From: Ruminococcus sp.
Lineage (GTDB): Bacteria; Bacillota; Clostridia; Oscillospirales; Ruminococcaceae
DNA length: 64,000 bases
Assembly (NCBI GenBank): GCA_017525915.1
Contig: JAFXSC010000001.1
Location: forward strand, 62,001 to 126,000
Reading direction: 5' to 3'
Both the position numbers and the translations under genes were made by a program. Every line of letters begins with the position of its first letter. The first letter of the stretch is position 1. This document shows positions 15,292 through 23,199 of the stretch, in pieces. The notes under the pieces are model-generated. The model had not been told where the DNA came from and searched no databases. It worked only from the letters and a program-made list of their open reading frames with translations.

Positions 15292-18200
15292 ATGAAGTGT
15301 AAGGCTTTAAAAGCCGCTCTGGCTTTTGCCTCATCTGCGGCTATGCTCTTTTCTTCAGTTTCAATACCGCCGTCAGAGACACTGACTGCTGTCGCTGCAA
15401 CTACGGTGAACAACCCCGTTATCTGGTCGGACGTTCCCGATAATGACGTTATCCGCGTCGGCGACACTTACTACATGGTCAGCACGACTATGTATTTCAG
15501 CCCCGGTGCGCCTATCATGAAGTCTACCGACCTCGTGAACTGGCATATGTGCAATTACGTCTACGACAGACTCGCCGAAGGGGATGGCGAGAACCTCATC
15601 GGCGGCAAGCACGACTACGGTAAGGGCTCATGGGCTGCAAGTCTGCGCTATAACGAAAAGACCAAGAAATTCTACGTCTTCTTCGGAAGTTACAGCACAA
15701 ACAAGTCCTATATCTATTCCACAGACGATATCGAGAACGGCGAATGGACAAAGTCCGAGATAAACGGTATGTACCACGACGCCTCTATCCTCTTTGACGA
15801 CGACGGACGCAATTACCTCGTATACGGCGGCGGTGAGATCAAGATCAAGGAGCTCAATTCCGAAATGACCGGCTTCAAGCAGGGCGGAGTTGACAAGACA
15901 CTGTTCAAGACCAACATTTCCGGCTATGTTTCGGGTGAGGGCTCGCATATCCAGAAGATCGGCGACTATTACTATATCTTCATAATCGCCTGGCCGTCTG
16001 GTCACGGACGTCTTGAACTCTGCTACCGCTCAAAAGAGCTCCTCGGCAACTACGAAAGCAAGACTGTTCTCGAATCCGGTGTAGGCTCTTACAGCAGCGG
16101 ACTTGCACAGGGCGGTATCGTTGATACTCCCGACGGCAAATGGTACGGTATGCTGTTCCAGGATCACGGTGCAGTGGGACGTATCCCCTCGGTAGTTCCT
16201 GTTGAATTCGTTGACGGCTGGCCTATGATGGGCGTGAACGGCAAGGCTCCCGTTACGCTGAATATCGAGAACGACGGCTCCGGCTCGTCCCTCGCAGGCG
16301 ATGACGATTTCACCTATACCTCCGATGATCTCGCCCTCGAATGGCAGTGGAACCACAATCCCGACAACAACGCGTGGTCTGTTACGGAGCGTGAGGGCTA
16401 CCTCAGACTTCACAACAACCATATCGCAAACGATCTGCTCCACGCAAGGAATACCCTCACAATGCGTACTGAGGGTCCGGCTTGCAGCAGTATCATCAAG
16501 ATGGACACAAAGGGCATGAAGTCCGGCGACTATGCAGGTCTCTCAGCCTTCCAGTTCAAATACGGAAATATCGGTGTCTACGTTGACGGCAGCGGCAATA
16601 AGAAGGTCTATATGGCTACCAACGGCGGTGACAGCATCGACAACAGCTCCAACAAGATACAGGCAGAGGCTCCGATGAGCGGCGATGAGGTTTACCTCAA
16701 GGTGGATTTCAAGTTCGCAACGGTCGGCTCAGACGGAAGCTCCTCTAACAATATCGACAAGGCGAATTTCTACTACTCCTTCGACGGAAACAGCTGGACA
16801 AAGCTCGGTACAGAGCTCAGCATGGACTATGACCTCAAGCTCTTTACCGGTTACAGGAGCGGTATTTACAGCTATCCTACAAAGTCCACAGGCGGCTACG
16901 TCGATATCGACTACTTCGACTACGACCGCACCGCATGGAACGGTTCCGACGGAAGCTATACCCTCGGCGGCAAGACTCCCAAGGTCTATGAGCCCGATGA
17001 GGACGGCTACTACTTCCATGACACCTTCGAGAGCGGCACTGACGGCTGGTCGGGACGCGGCTCCGCAAGCGTTGCTGCAAGCAAGAGCGCTGCCTATGCA
17101 GGTTCACAGAGCCTTCTCACGACCGACCGTGAGGCTTCGTGGAACGGTGCTACAAAGGCTCTCAGCAAGAATTACTTCAAGGCTGGCGAGAAGTACAGCT
17201 TCAGCGCAGACGTTATGTACGATACCGGTGCTGCCTCCCAGACCTTCTTCCTCACGCTCCAGTACAGAGGCAGTGACAATGAGGTATACTACCCGAAGAT
17301 AGACACCAAGACCGTCAGCAAAGGCGAATGGGTACAGCTCAGCAATACTTCCTTCGAGATACCTGCCGGCGCTACTGAATTGCAGTTCTACGTTGAGACT
17401 GAGACAGGCAGCGGTAACTTCTACGTTGACGAAGCTATCGGTGCTCCCGAGGGAACTGTTGTTGCAGGTCCGAAGGGCACGAGCCATATCCGCGGCGACC
17501 TCACAGGCGATGAGAAGATAAACGTATTCGACGTTATGCTCGCAAGACGCGGCCTTGTCAAGGGCAGCTTCGAGAGCACTGTTGCAAAGAACAACGCCGA
17601 TGTAGATCAGGACGGCGAATTCAACGTCAGCGACCTCATCCTCATCAACCAGTTCGTTCTCGGAAGAATAACCGAATTCCCTGTTGTTACACCTCCGACA
17701 CCTGATTACACAATGGCTTCCTATACCGCAAAGGTAAAGGATCTTCAGGTCGAGAAGGAGCCCGATTCTTCCCATCAGACAAAGGGCGGTGTCACCTACG
17801 GCGAGATAAAGAGCGCTACCTACTGGTCATCAGTCTGCAACAGAGAGAAAAAGTACAACATCCTGTTGCCTCCCAACTATGACCCGAGCAAGAAGTATCC
17901 CGTACTCTACGTTATGCACGGCTACTATGAAAATCCCGACAGAATGATAATCAAGGGCAATGTCGAAAGCGGTATGCCCACAAAGCAGATCGTCGGCAAC
18001 TGCATCGCTGACGGCTCTGCTAAGGAAATGATATGCGTATTCCCTGACGTATTCTCAAGTCCTACTCTCAAGGCTTGTACAGGTATGGACGAGACCAACA
18101 ATCAGGCTTACGATAACTTCATCAACGACCTCACAAAGTGCCTCATGCCTGAGATAGAGGATAAGTACAGCATTCTCACAGGCAAGGAGAATACAGCCAT

Positions 18201-18528
18201 CACAGGCTTCTCAATGGGCGGCAGAGAGGGACTCCTCATCGGTATGGCACGCTCCGACCTGTTCGGCTATGTCGGCGCTATATGCCCGGCTCCCGGCGTT
18301 ACAGGCTCATTCAAGTGGGACTCCGACAACGAGCCCTACCTCCTCCTCATTACCGGAGGCGACAACGACAAGACCGTTTACGACAACCCCAAGAACTACC
18401 ACGAGAACTTTGAGAAGAACGGCGTTCCGCACCTCTGGCAGTACGTTCACGGCGGCTATCACGGTGACAACTGTATCAACGCACATTTGTACAACTTCGT
18501 AAGGATGATATTCCATACAGATGAATGA
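15292..18528 (+). CDS. Cellulosomal xylan-degrading enzyme: GH43 - CBM22 - dockerin I - CE1 esterase
   Basis: The 1078-aa secreted protein starts with a signal peptide (about 1-36). A GH43 propeller follows (about 38-330): the catalytic Asp region is VIWSDVPDNDVIRVGD, the second acid is in HDASILFDDDGRNYLVYGG and the Glu is in SGEGSHIQKIGDYYY. A beta-sandwich lies at about 335-560. A CBM22-type module (about 573-716) begins HDTFESGTDGWSGRGS. The type I dockerin (about 733-797) has two calcium-loop repeats, GDLTGDEKINVFDVMLARR and DVDQDGEFNVSDLILINQF. The C-terminal CE1 esterase (about 816-1078) has the nucleophile in GFSMGG (Ser about 974). It probably removes arabinose or xylose and feruloyl or acetyl groups from arabinoxylan. 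The dockerin is internal, between two catalytic halves. Confidence 0.92.
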   Translation: MKCKALKAALAFASSAAMLFSSVSIPPSETLTAVAATTVNNPVIWSDVPDNDVIRVGDTYYMVSTTMYFSPGAPIMKSTDLVNWHMCNYVYDRLAEGDGENLIGGKHDYGKGSWAASLRYNEKTKKFYVFFGSYSTNKSYIYSTDDIENGEWTKSEINGMYHDASILFDDDGRNYLVYGGGEIKIKELNSEMTGFKQGGVDKTLFKTNISGYVSGEGSHIQKIGDYYYIFIIAWPSGHGRLELCYRSKELLGNYESKTVLESGVGSYSSGLAQGGIVDTPDGKWYGMLFQDHGAVGRIPSVVPVEFVDGWPMMGVNGKAPVTLNIENDGSGSSLAGDDDFTYTSDDLALEWQWNHNPDNNAWSVTEREGYLRLHNNHIANDLLHARNTLTMRTEGPACSSIIKMDTKGMKSGDYAGLSAFQFKYGNIGVYVDGSGNKKVYMATNGGDSIDNSSNKIQAEAPMSGDEVYLKVDFKFATVGSDGSSSNNIDKANFYYSFDGNSWTKLGTELSMDYDLKLFTGYRSGIYSYPTKSTGGYVDIDYFDYDRTAWNGSDGSYTLGGKTPKVYEPDEDGYYFHDTFESGTDGWSGRGSASVAASKSAAYAGSQSLLTTDREASWNGATKALSKNYFKAGEKYSFSADVMYDTGAASQTFFLTLQYRGSDNEVYYPKIDTKTVSKGEWVQLSNTSFEIPAGATELQFYVETETGSGNFYVDEAIGAPEGTVVAGPKGTSHIRGDLTGDEKINVFDVMLARRGLVKGSFESTVAKNNADVDQDGEFNVSDLILINQFVLGRITEFPVVTPPTPDYTMASYTAKVKDLQVEKEPDSSHQTKGGVTYGEIKSATYWSSVCNREKKYNILLPPNYDPSKKYPVLYVMHGYYENPDRMIIKGNVESGMPTKQIVGNCIADGSAKEMICVFPDVFSSPTLKACTGMDETNNQAYDNFINDLTKCLMPEIEDKYSILTGKENTAITGFSMGGREGLLIGMARSDLFGYVGAICPAPGVTGSFKWDSDNEPYLLLITGGDNDKTVYDNPKNYHENFEKNGVPHLWQYVHGGYHGDNCINAHLYNFVRMIFHTDE

Positions 18529-18545
18529 TATACCTCCTAATAAAG

Positions 18546-18584
18546 ATAAGGGCGCATTGCTTAATGCAATGCACCCTTATTTTT
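18546..18584. terminator. Bidirectional terminator between the GH43 and AraC genes
   Basis: A 15-pair stem with one mismatch (18546-18560 with 18566-18580, loop TTAAT) is followed by Ts. The stop codon of the convergent AraC gene (18577-18579) lies inside the right arm. Confidence 0.8.
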
Positions 18585-19416
18585 GTGTATGTTTGTTTTT
18601 GCGTTCCTGTATGGTGAGGTCGGTCGAATTGAGATATTTCTCACGGTACTGCAAAGGTGTTTCTCCAAAAGTGGATTTGAACTGACGGTTGAAGTAGGAC
18701 GGTGTACCGTAGCCCACAAGCGCCGCTATTTCGCTGACGGAAAGCTCCGGTGTCTTCAGGTAGTCCTTCGCCTTTTCCATACGGCTCGTTATCAGGTCCT
18801 TGGATATGCTCACACCAAACGTGTCGCTGTAAAGGTGCTGGAGACGTGAACGGCTGAGCGATATCTCCGCCGCCATATCATCTATCGACCATTCCTTCGC
18901 CGGCCAGCGGTATATGCTCTCGCGCAGCCACATCATCTTCTCGAAATACTTGCTCTCGTTCACCGAGCCTGCGCTCGAATAGTCGTCCATGCACTCGTTG
19001 AGCTTGTACAGCAGCAGCCGGAAATACAGATCGACCGACCTGCTGCGGTTGCGGTTCGCGGAATAGTGCTCATAGCAGATGTTCCTTATCAGGAGCGACA
19101 CCTGCTTTATGTCGCTGAGTGGGATTATCCTGTTGAAAGGTATCCCGAGCTCGTGCATCAGCGCTTCTTCGTCCTTGTCGGGACCAAAGTGCATCCAGTC
19201 GTCAATATATTCCCCGTCATCGCCGCGGTAATACTCCGGATATTCCGGAGTGAAAATTATGAACGAATTAGCCGGAGCGTGCACCTCTTTCCCGTCTATG
19301 CGGAAAACGCTCCTGGTCTTTACTGCGAGGAGCAACCAGTCTCCTGCGCCCTCCGGACGATCGTTCACGAAAGAACTGTCGTGCTTGTGGTTATATCCCA
19401 CATCGTCCATTCTCAA
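18577..19416 (-). CDS. AraC-family transcriptional regulator
   Basis: The 279-aa protein has an N-terminal cupin-like sugar-sensing domain (LLLAVKTRSVFRIDGKEVHA, NSFIIFTPEYPEYYRGDDGE). The C-terminal double helix-turn-helix runs from WSIDDMAAEISLSRSRLQHLY to VSEIAALVGYGTPSYFNRQFK and FGETPLQYREKY. The start is probably TTG at 19416, because GGGGAGGGG lies 6 nt upstream; the ATG at 19410 would be 12 nt away. It converges on the GH43/CE1 gene and follows radA. Control of the neighbouring hemicellulose genes is likely by position only. Confidence 0.88.
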   Translation of the reverse strand: MRMDDVGYNHKHDSSFVNDRPEGAGDWLLLAVKTRSVFRIDGKEVHAPANSFIIFTPEYPEYYRGDDGEYIDDWMHFGPDKDEEALMHELGIPFNRIIPLSDIKQVSLLIRNICYEHYSANRNRSRSVDLYFRLLLYKLNECMDDYSSAGSVNESKYFEKMMWLRESIYRWPAKEWSIDDMAAEISLSRSRLQHLYSDTFGVSISKDLITSRMEKAKDYLKTPELSVSEIAALVGYGTPSYFNRQFKSTFGETPLQYREKYLNSTDLTIQERKNKHTQK

Positions 19417-19441
19417 GGGTATCCCCTCCCCTTAAATTATA

Positions 19442-20812
19442 TCACTTTATTACCGAAAACGCTTCTTTCAGCGTTGAAACCGGTATTATCTCTATATCAT
19501 ATCCGGCAGGATCAACAGCTCCTGCCGACTGCTTCGGGATAACGCATTTCCGGAAGCCCATTCTCTCAGCTTCGCGCACCCTCTGCGCTGCATGGGACAC
19601 CGAACGTATCTCGCCCCCGAGGCCAATCTCGCCAAAGGCAATGAGTTCCTCGTCTATCTGCTTATCCATTATGCCCGAATAAAGAGCCATTGCGACCGGA
19701 AGATCGCCTGCCGGCTCATCAAGGCGGAAGCCGCCGACTATATTCAGGTACACATCGAGCGAGCCCATAAACACCCCGAGCCGCTTTTCAAGAACGGCTA
19801 TGATTATGCTGAGCCTGTTGAAATCGAAGCCCGTAGCCATTCTGCGCGGCGCTGCATAGCTCGTCTTTGCTGCAAGTGCCTGTACCTCCGCAAGTATGGG
19901 ACGGCTGCCCTCCATGACGCAGGCAACACACGTTCCCGAGACGTTGTGAGGTCTTCCCGAAAGGAGCATCTGCGAAGGATTTTCGACCTCGCGCAGGCCC
20001 TTGTCGAGCATCTCGAACACGCCTATCTCATTGGTTGAGCCGAAGCGGTTCTTCACCGCTCTGAGAAGGCGGTAGCTCTGGTGACGTTCGCCCTCGAAAT
20101 ACAGGACTGCGTCAACGATATGCTCCATGACCTTCGGTCCTGCGATAGCGCCGTCCTTGTTGACGTGACCCACGATTATAACTGGTATCTCAAGGTCCTT
20201 TGCTGTGTGCATGAAAAGGTTCGTGCACTCCCTCACCTGCGTGAGACTTCCGGGACTTGATGTTATGCGGCTGATGCTCATGGTCTGTATCGAGTCGATT
20301 ATGGCTATATCCGGCACGCTCGAAGCGATAGTCCCGGCAACAGCCTCCGCATCTGTCGCGGTAAGTATATACAGATTCTCGGTGTCAACTCCAAGCCGCT
20401 GGGCACGGAGCTTTATCTGTCTCGCAGACTCCTCGCCGGACACATAGAGGACGGAATGCTCCTCGCCGAGATGCTGGCATATCTGCAAAAGTATCGTGCT
20501 CTTTCCGATGCCTGGTTCACCGCCGAGAAGGACGAGCGAGCCCTTTACAAGACCGCCGCCGAGCACTCTGTTGAGTTCCCCTACTCCGGTATCATAGCGC
20601 ACATCACTGTCAGCGCCTATGCTTTCAAGCTCAAGGATATTCTCCGAAAGGTCGGGAGCGCTCCGGGCATTGCCTGTTCCCGGTGATGAAGGGCTTTCCG
20701 CAAGCTCCTCCTCGAAGCTGTTCCATGCGCCGCACGAGGGACATTTTCCGTTCCACTTCGAGCTCTCGTAGCCGCACTGGTTACAGGTATAGACAAATCT
20801 TGACTTAGCCAT
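19442..20812 (-). CDS. radA: DNA repair protein RadA
   Basis: The 456-aa length is standard. Order: an N-terminal C4 zinc finger (CNQCG ... CPSCGAW), and a RecA-like ATPase with Walker A GGEPGIGKST. Then come the RadA-specific KNRFGSTNEIGVFEM and a Lon-like C-terminal domain (FRLDEPAGDLPVAMALYSG). RadA is a branch-migration helicase that aids recombinational repair. It lies 9 nt downstream of a lipoprotein gene and 25 nt upstream of the AraC gene, so the three may share a transcript. Confidence 0.97.
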   Translation of the reverse strand: MAKSRFVYTCNQCGYESSKWNGKCPSCGAWNSFEEELAESPSSPGTGNARSAPDLSENILELESIGADSDVRYDTGVGELNRVLGGGLVKGSLVLLGGEPGIGKSTILLQICQHLGEEHSVLYVSGEESARQIKLRAQRLGVDTENLYILTATDAEAVAGTIASSVPDIAIIDSIQTMSISRITSSPGSLTQVRECTNLFMHTAKDLEIPVIIVGHVNKDGAIAGPKVMEHIVDAVLYFEGERHQSYRLLRAVKNRFGSTNEIGVFEMLDKGLREVENPSQMLLSGRPHNVSGTCVACVMEGSRPILAEVQALAAKTSYAAPRRMATGFDFNRLSIIIAVLEKRLGVFMGSLDVYLNIVGGFRLDEPAGDLPVAMALYSGIMDKQIDEELIAFGEIGLGGEIRSVSHAAQRVREAERMGFRKCVIPKQSAGAVDPAGYDIEIIPVSTLKEAFSVIK

Positions 20813-20821
20813 ATCTACCTC

Positions 20822-21871
20822 TCAGCGGAAGGCATCCGCAAGGGTATCCTCGCGGAGGATATACTTTCTGCCGCACATGACCATATTGTCCGAAGGCGCG
20901 GTTCCGGAAGCAGTACCGTCGGCTGCATAGACCTCAGATACGCGCGATGTGAAATCGTAGCAGATATTGTTCTGGGGGTCGAAGGCAAGCCTGCCGTCCC
21001 TTGTGGGGATAGCAGCCGTCTGTGAAATAGTGAAGCCGTCAGTGCGGTAAACAGTGCAGACTGCGCCGTTATGGCCGCCCTCGGAGTATATCAGCTCCGG
21101 AACGTTGTCATGGTCGATATCGCACAGCTCATAGGCTGCATCAGCCGAACCGTCCGCAAGACGCTCAGTGAGCACGGAGGTGTAGAACTCCTTCTGCTGC
21201 TCGGTCAGCACAGCCCCCCAGCTCTCTGAATAATGCACAGCGTAGTTCAATGACTGGTCAGCAAAGGTGAATTTTCTTCCGATACGCAGCTCGGTATCGG
21301 AGGTAAATCCTGCGAGCACCCGCTCATATTCCGCGACCCTGACAGTCTCGTTGTCTATCTCATAGTTCATTCTTCCGCCGGAAGAAACTGCGCTCCTGTT
21401 GTTGTAGAACTTTTTCAGCGTGACAAGCTTGCCTTCCTTAACGGCAAAGAACTCTCTCAGCTCGAAATTCTTTCCGTTATACCAGAAGCTTATCGCCTTC
21501 TGTGCCGGGATAAAGCCGAACGTTCCCTTTGTTCCGGAAGTGCCGACAAGGACCGCCGAGCTGCCGGACATGGTGTAGATCTCGCAGGCCGCATCGTTCT
21601 CCGCAGATGGCGAGATCACGAGCTCCGGAGTGCCGTCGCCGTCAAGGTCATGAAGGTCGAACATCGAACCCGATGTACCCGGGACGTACTTATCCGAGCT
21701 CCTGAAACTGTTGAGTTTTTCTTCATATGCCTGCTGCCAGCTGAATACAACGCTCTCCGGCGAAACAGCCGAGGTGGTGGGCTGGACTTCAGAAACGGTC
21801 TTTGTTCCGCTGCTGCAGGCAGTCAGAACAGCAGCAGCTGCAGCCGCGCTTATAACCATAGAAAGCTTCAA
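20822..21871 (-). CDS. Lipoprotein with two VCBS/FG-GAP-like Asp-rich motifs
   Basis: The protein has a lipoprotein signal ending in VLTACSSG, then a Thr/Ser-rich linker. A ~300-aa extracellular part carries two calcium-loop-like motifs, HDLDGDGTPELVISP and CDIDHDNVPELIYSE, found in many ruminococcal surface proteins of unknown function. I choose the TTG at 21871 (MKLSMVISAAAAAAVLTAC), because GGAGG lies 7 nt upstream. ATGs at 21877 and 21889 are badly spaced. Its promoter is at 21902-21930. It precedes radA by 9 nt. The function is unknown. Confidence 0.75.
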   Translation of the reverse strand: MKLSMVISAAAAAAVLTACSSGTKTVSEVQPTTSAVSPESVVFSWQQAYEEKLNSFRSSDKYVPGTSGSMFDLHDLDGDGTPELVISPSAENDAACEIYTMSGSSAVLVGTSGTKGTFGFIPAQKAISFWYNGKNFELREFFAVKEGKLVTLKKFYNNRSAVSSGGRMNYEIDNETVRVAEYERVLAGFTSDTELRIGRKFTFADQSLNYAVHYSESWGAVLTEQQKEFYTSVLTERLADGSADAAYELCDIDHDNVPELIYSEGGHNGAVCTVYRTDGFTISQTAAIPTRDGRLAFDPQNNICYDFTSRVSEVYAADGTASGTAPSDNMVMCGRKYILREDTLADAFR

Positions 21872-21901
21872 TTCCATTCCTCCAATCATTTATACCTTAT
21901 A

Positions 21902-21930
21902 ATTTTACCACTTTTCATGCGGCATGTCAA
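21902..21930 (-). promoter_or_regulatory. Sigma-A promoter of the lipoprotein-radA operon
   Basis: On the minus strand: TTGACA at 21930-21925, a 17-nt spacer, TAAAAT at 21907-21902. Confidence 0.75.
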
Positions 21931-21978
21931 TCAGAAATTCGTATTTTTCAGCCATTTTCTCAGCTCTGCCGCAAATCA

Positions 21979-22007
21979 TTGACTTTTGCGGACGAGTAGT
22001 GTAAAAT
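21979..22007 (+). promoter_or_regulatory. Sigma-A promoter of the CPBP protease gene
   Basis: TTGACT at 21979-21984, a 17-nt spacer, TAAAAT at 22002-22007; GAAGGAG and the start follow. Confidence 0.75.
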
Positions 22008-22027
22008 AGTATTGAAGGAGTGATGAT

Positions 22028-23017
22028 ATGCTCAGACTTGATTCATCAATGTTCAGGGAATCTGCAAAGTCCCACGCTTCAAAGAAGCTTTCCAATCTCA
22101 TACTCTCATTTATAGCAGTATTCCTTGTGATATACCTCGCTGAGGCTATAATACCGGCAATAATTTCGTCAAAGCCGCTCAATGAAGCCCTCACCGAGAT
22201 GGGCTACTACGATAAGGACAAAAATCTCAGCTTTAAACAATCAATGAAGATATCAGAGGAGATCTCAGTAAAGCCGCACGTCATGATACCCTACCTTTTC
22301 TGCACGGTCTTCGGCACGCTGATAAGCATTGGCTACTGCCATTATTTCGAGCTCCGCAAGGTCAGCTCGATGGGCGTGAGAAAGCGCCGTGCAGGGCTGC
22401 ATTACGCCTCCGGTCTGATTATCGGTATCCTCATGATGGCGCTGATAGTCCTCCTCTCCGCCGTTACCGGCACGGTCTCCGTCAAAACCGCAGATGACGT
22501 CAATATCGGGCTCATAACGCTGTACCTTCTCGGCTTCCTCGTGCAGGGAATGAGCGAGGAATTCATCTTCCGCGGCTACTTCATGACAACTCTCGGAGCC
22601 AACCACAGTCCCTATCTCGCAATAGGCATAAGCTCAGCCGCATTCAGCTTATTTCACGCCGCAAATCCCGGAATATCACCGATAGCTCTGCTCAACCTCT
22701 TCCTTTTCGGTGTATTCGCCGCTGTATATATGATCCACACCAATAATATCTGGGGCGTATGCGCTATCCACTCCATGTGGAATTTCTCGCAGGGCAACCT
22801 GTTCGGTATAAGCGTCAGCGGAAGCGGAAACATCGAATCGCTGCTCGTCACCTCCTCCAAAAGCTCCAACAGCCTTCTCACAGGCGGGAAATTCGGCATT
22901 GAAGGCAGCGCCTTTACGACCGTCATCCTCGCTGCGGCAATAGCCGCCGTGCTTATCCTCCAGAAGCGCAGAGAGGCACAGCAGTCAGGAACTGCCGCTC
23001 CCACTGCCGGAAAATAA
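22028..23017 (+). CDS. CPBP-family intramembrane glutamic protease
   Basis: The 329-aa polytopic membrane protein has the CAAX-protease/bacteriocin-processing (Abi) motifs. Motif 1 is GMSEEFIFRGYF (the EExxxR catalytic pair), motif 2 is FSLFHAANPGISP, and motif 3 is CAIHSMWNFSQG. About eight hydrophobic segments are visible. These enzymes cleave or modify peptides within the membrane. In Firmicutes many are linked to bacteriocin self-immunity, but no bacteriocin gene is adjacent here, so the role is open. Confidence 0.88.
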   Translation: MLRLDSSMFRESAKSHASKKLSNLILSFIAVFLVIYLAEAIIPAIISSKPLNEALTEMGYYDKDKNLSFKQSMKISEEISVKPHVMIPYLFCTVFGTLISIGYCHYFELRKVSSMGVRKRRAGLHYASGLIIGILMMALIVLLSAVTGTVSVKTADDVNIGLITLYLLGFLVQGMSEEFIFRGYFMTTLGANHSPYLAIGISSAAFSLFHAANPGISPIALLNLFLFGVFAAVYMIHTNNIWGVCAIHSMWNFSQGNLFGISVSGSGNIESLLVTSSKSSNSLLTGGKFGIEGSAFTTVILAAAIAAVLILQKRREAQQSGTAAPTAGK

Positions 23018-23110
23018 AGCATTATGTTACAAAAATGACCGGTTTCGTAATAAAAATATTACAGAAATAATACAAATTCAGACGAAATCGTAATATCGCT
23101 CTCCAAACGG

Positions 23111-23139
23111 TTGACTTTTTCCGGGAATGCTGTTACAAT
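23111..23139 (+). promoter_or_regulatory. Sigma-A promoter of the PASTA/kinase-like gene
   Basis: TTGACT at 23111-23116, a 17-nt spacer, TACAAT at 23134-23139. Confidence 0.75.
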
Positions 23140-23199
23140 AATTAGGGTATCTCCGAAATGATGCGGATATGCCAATATTATGATAAAGGAGGAGCTGCT

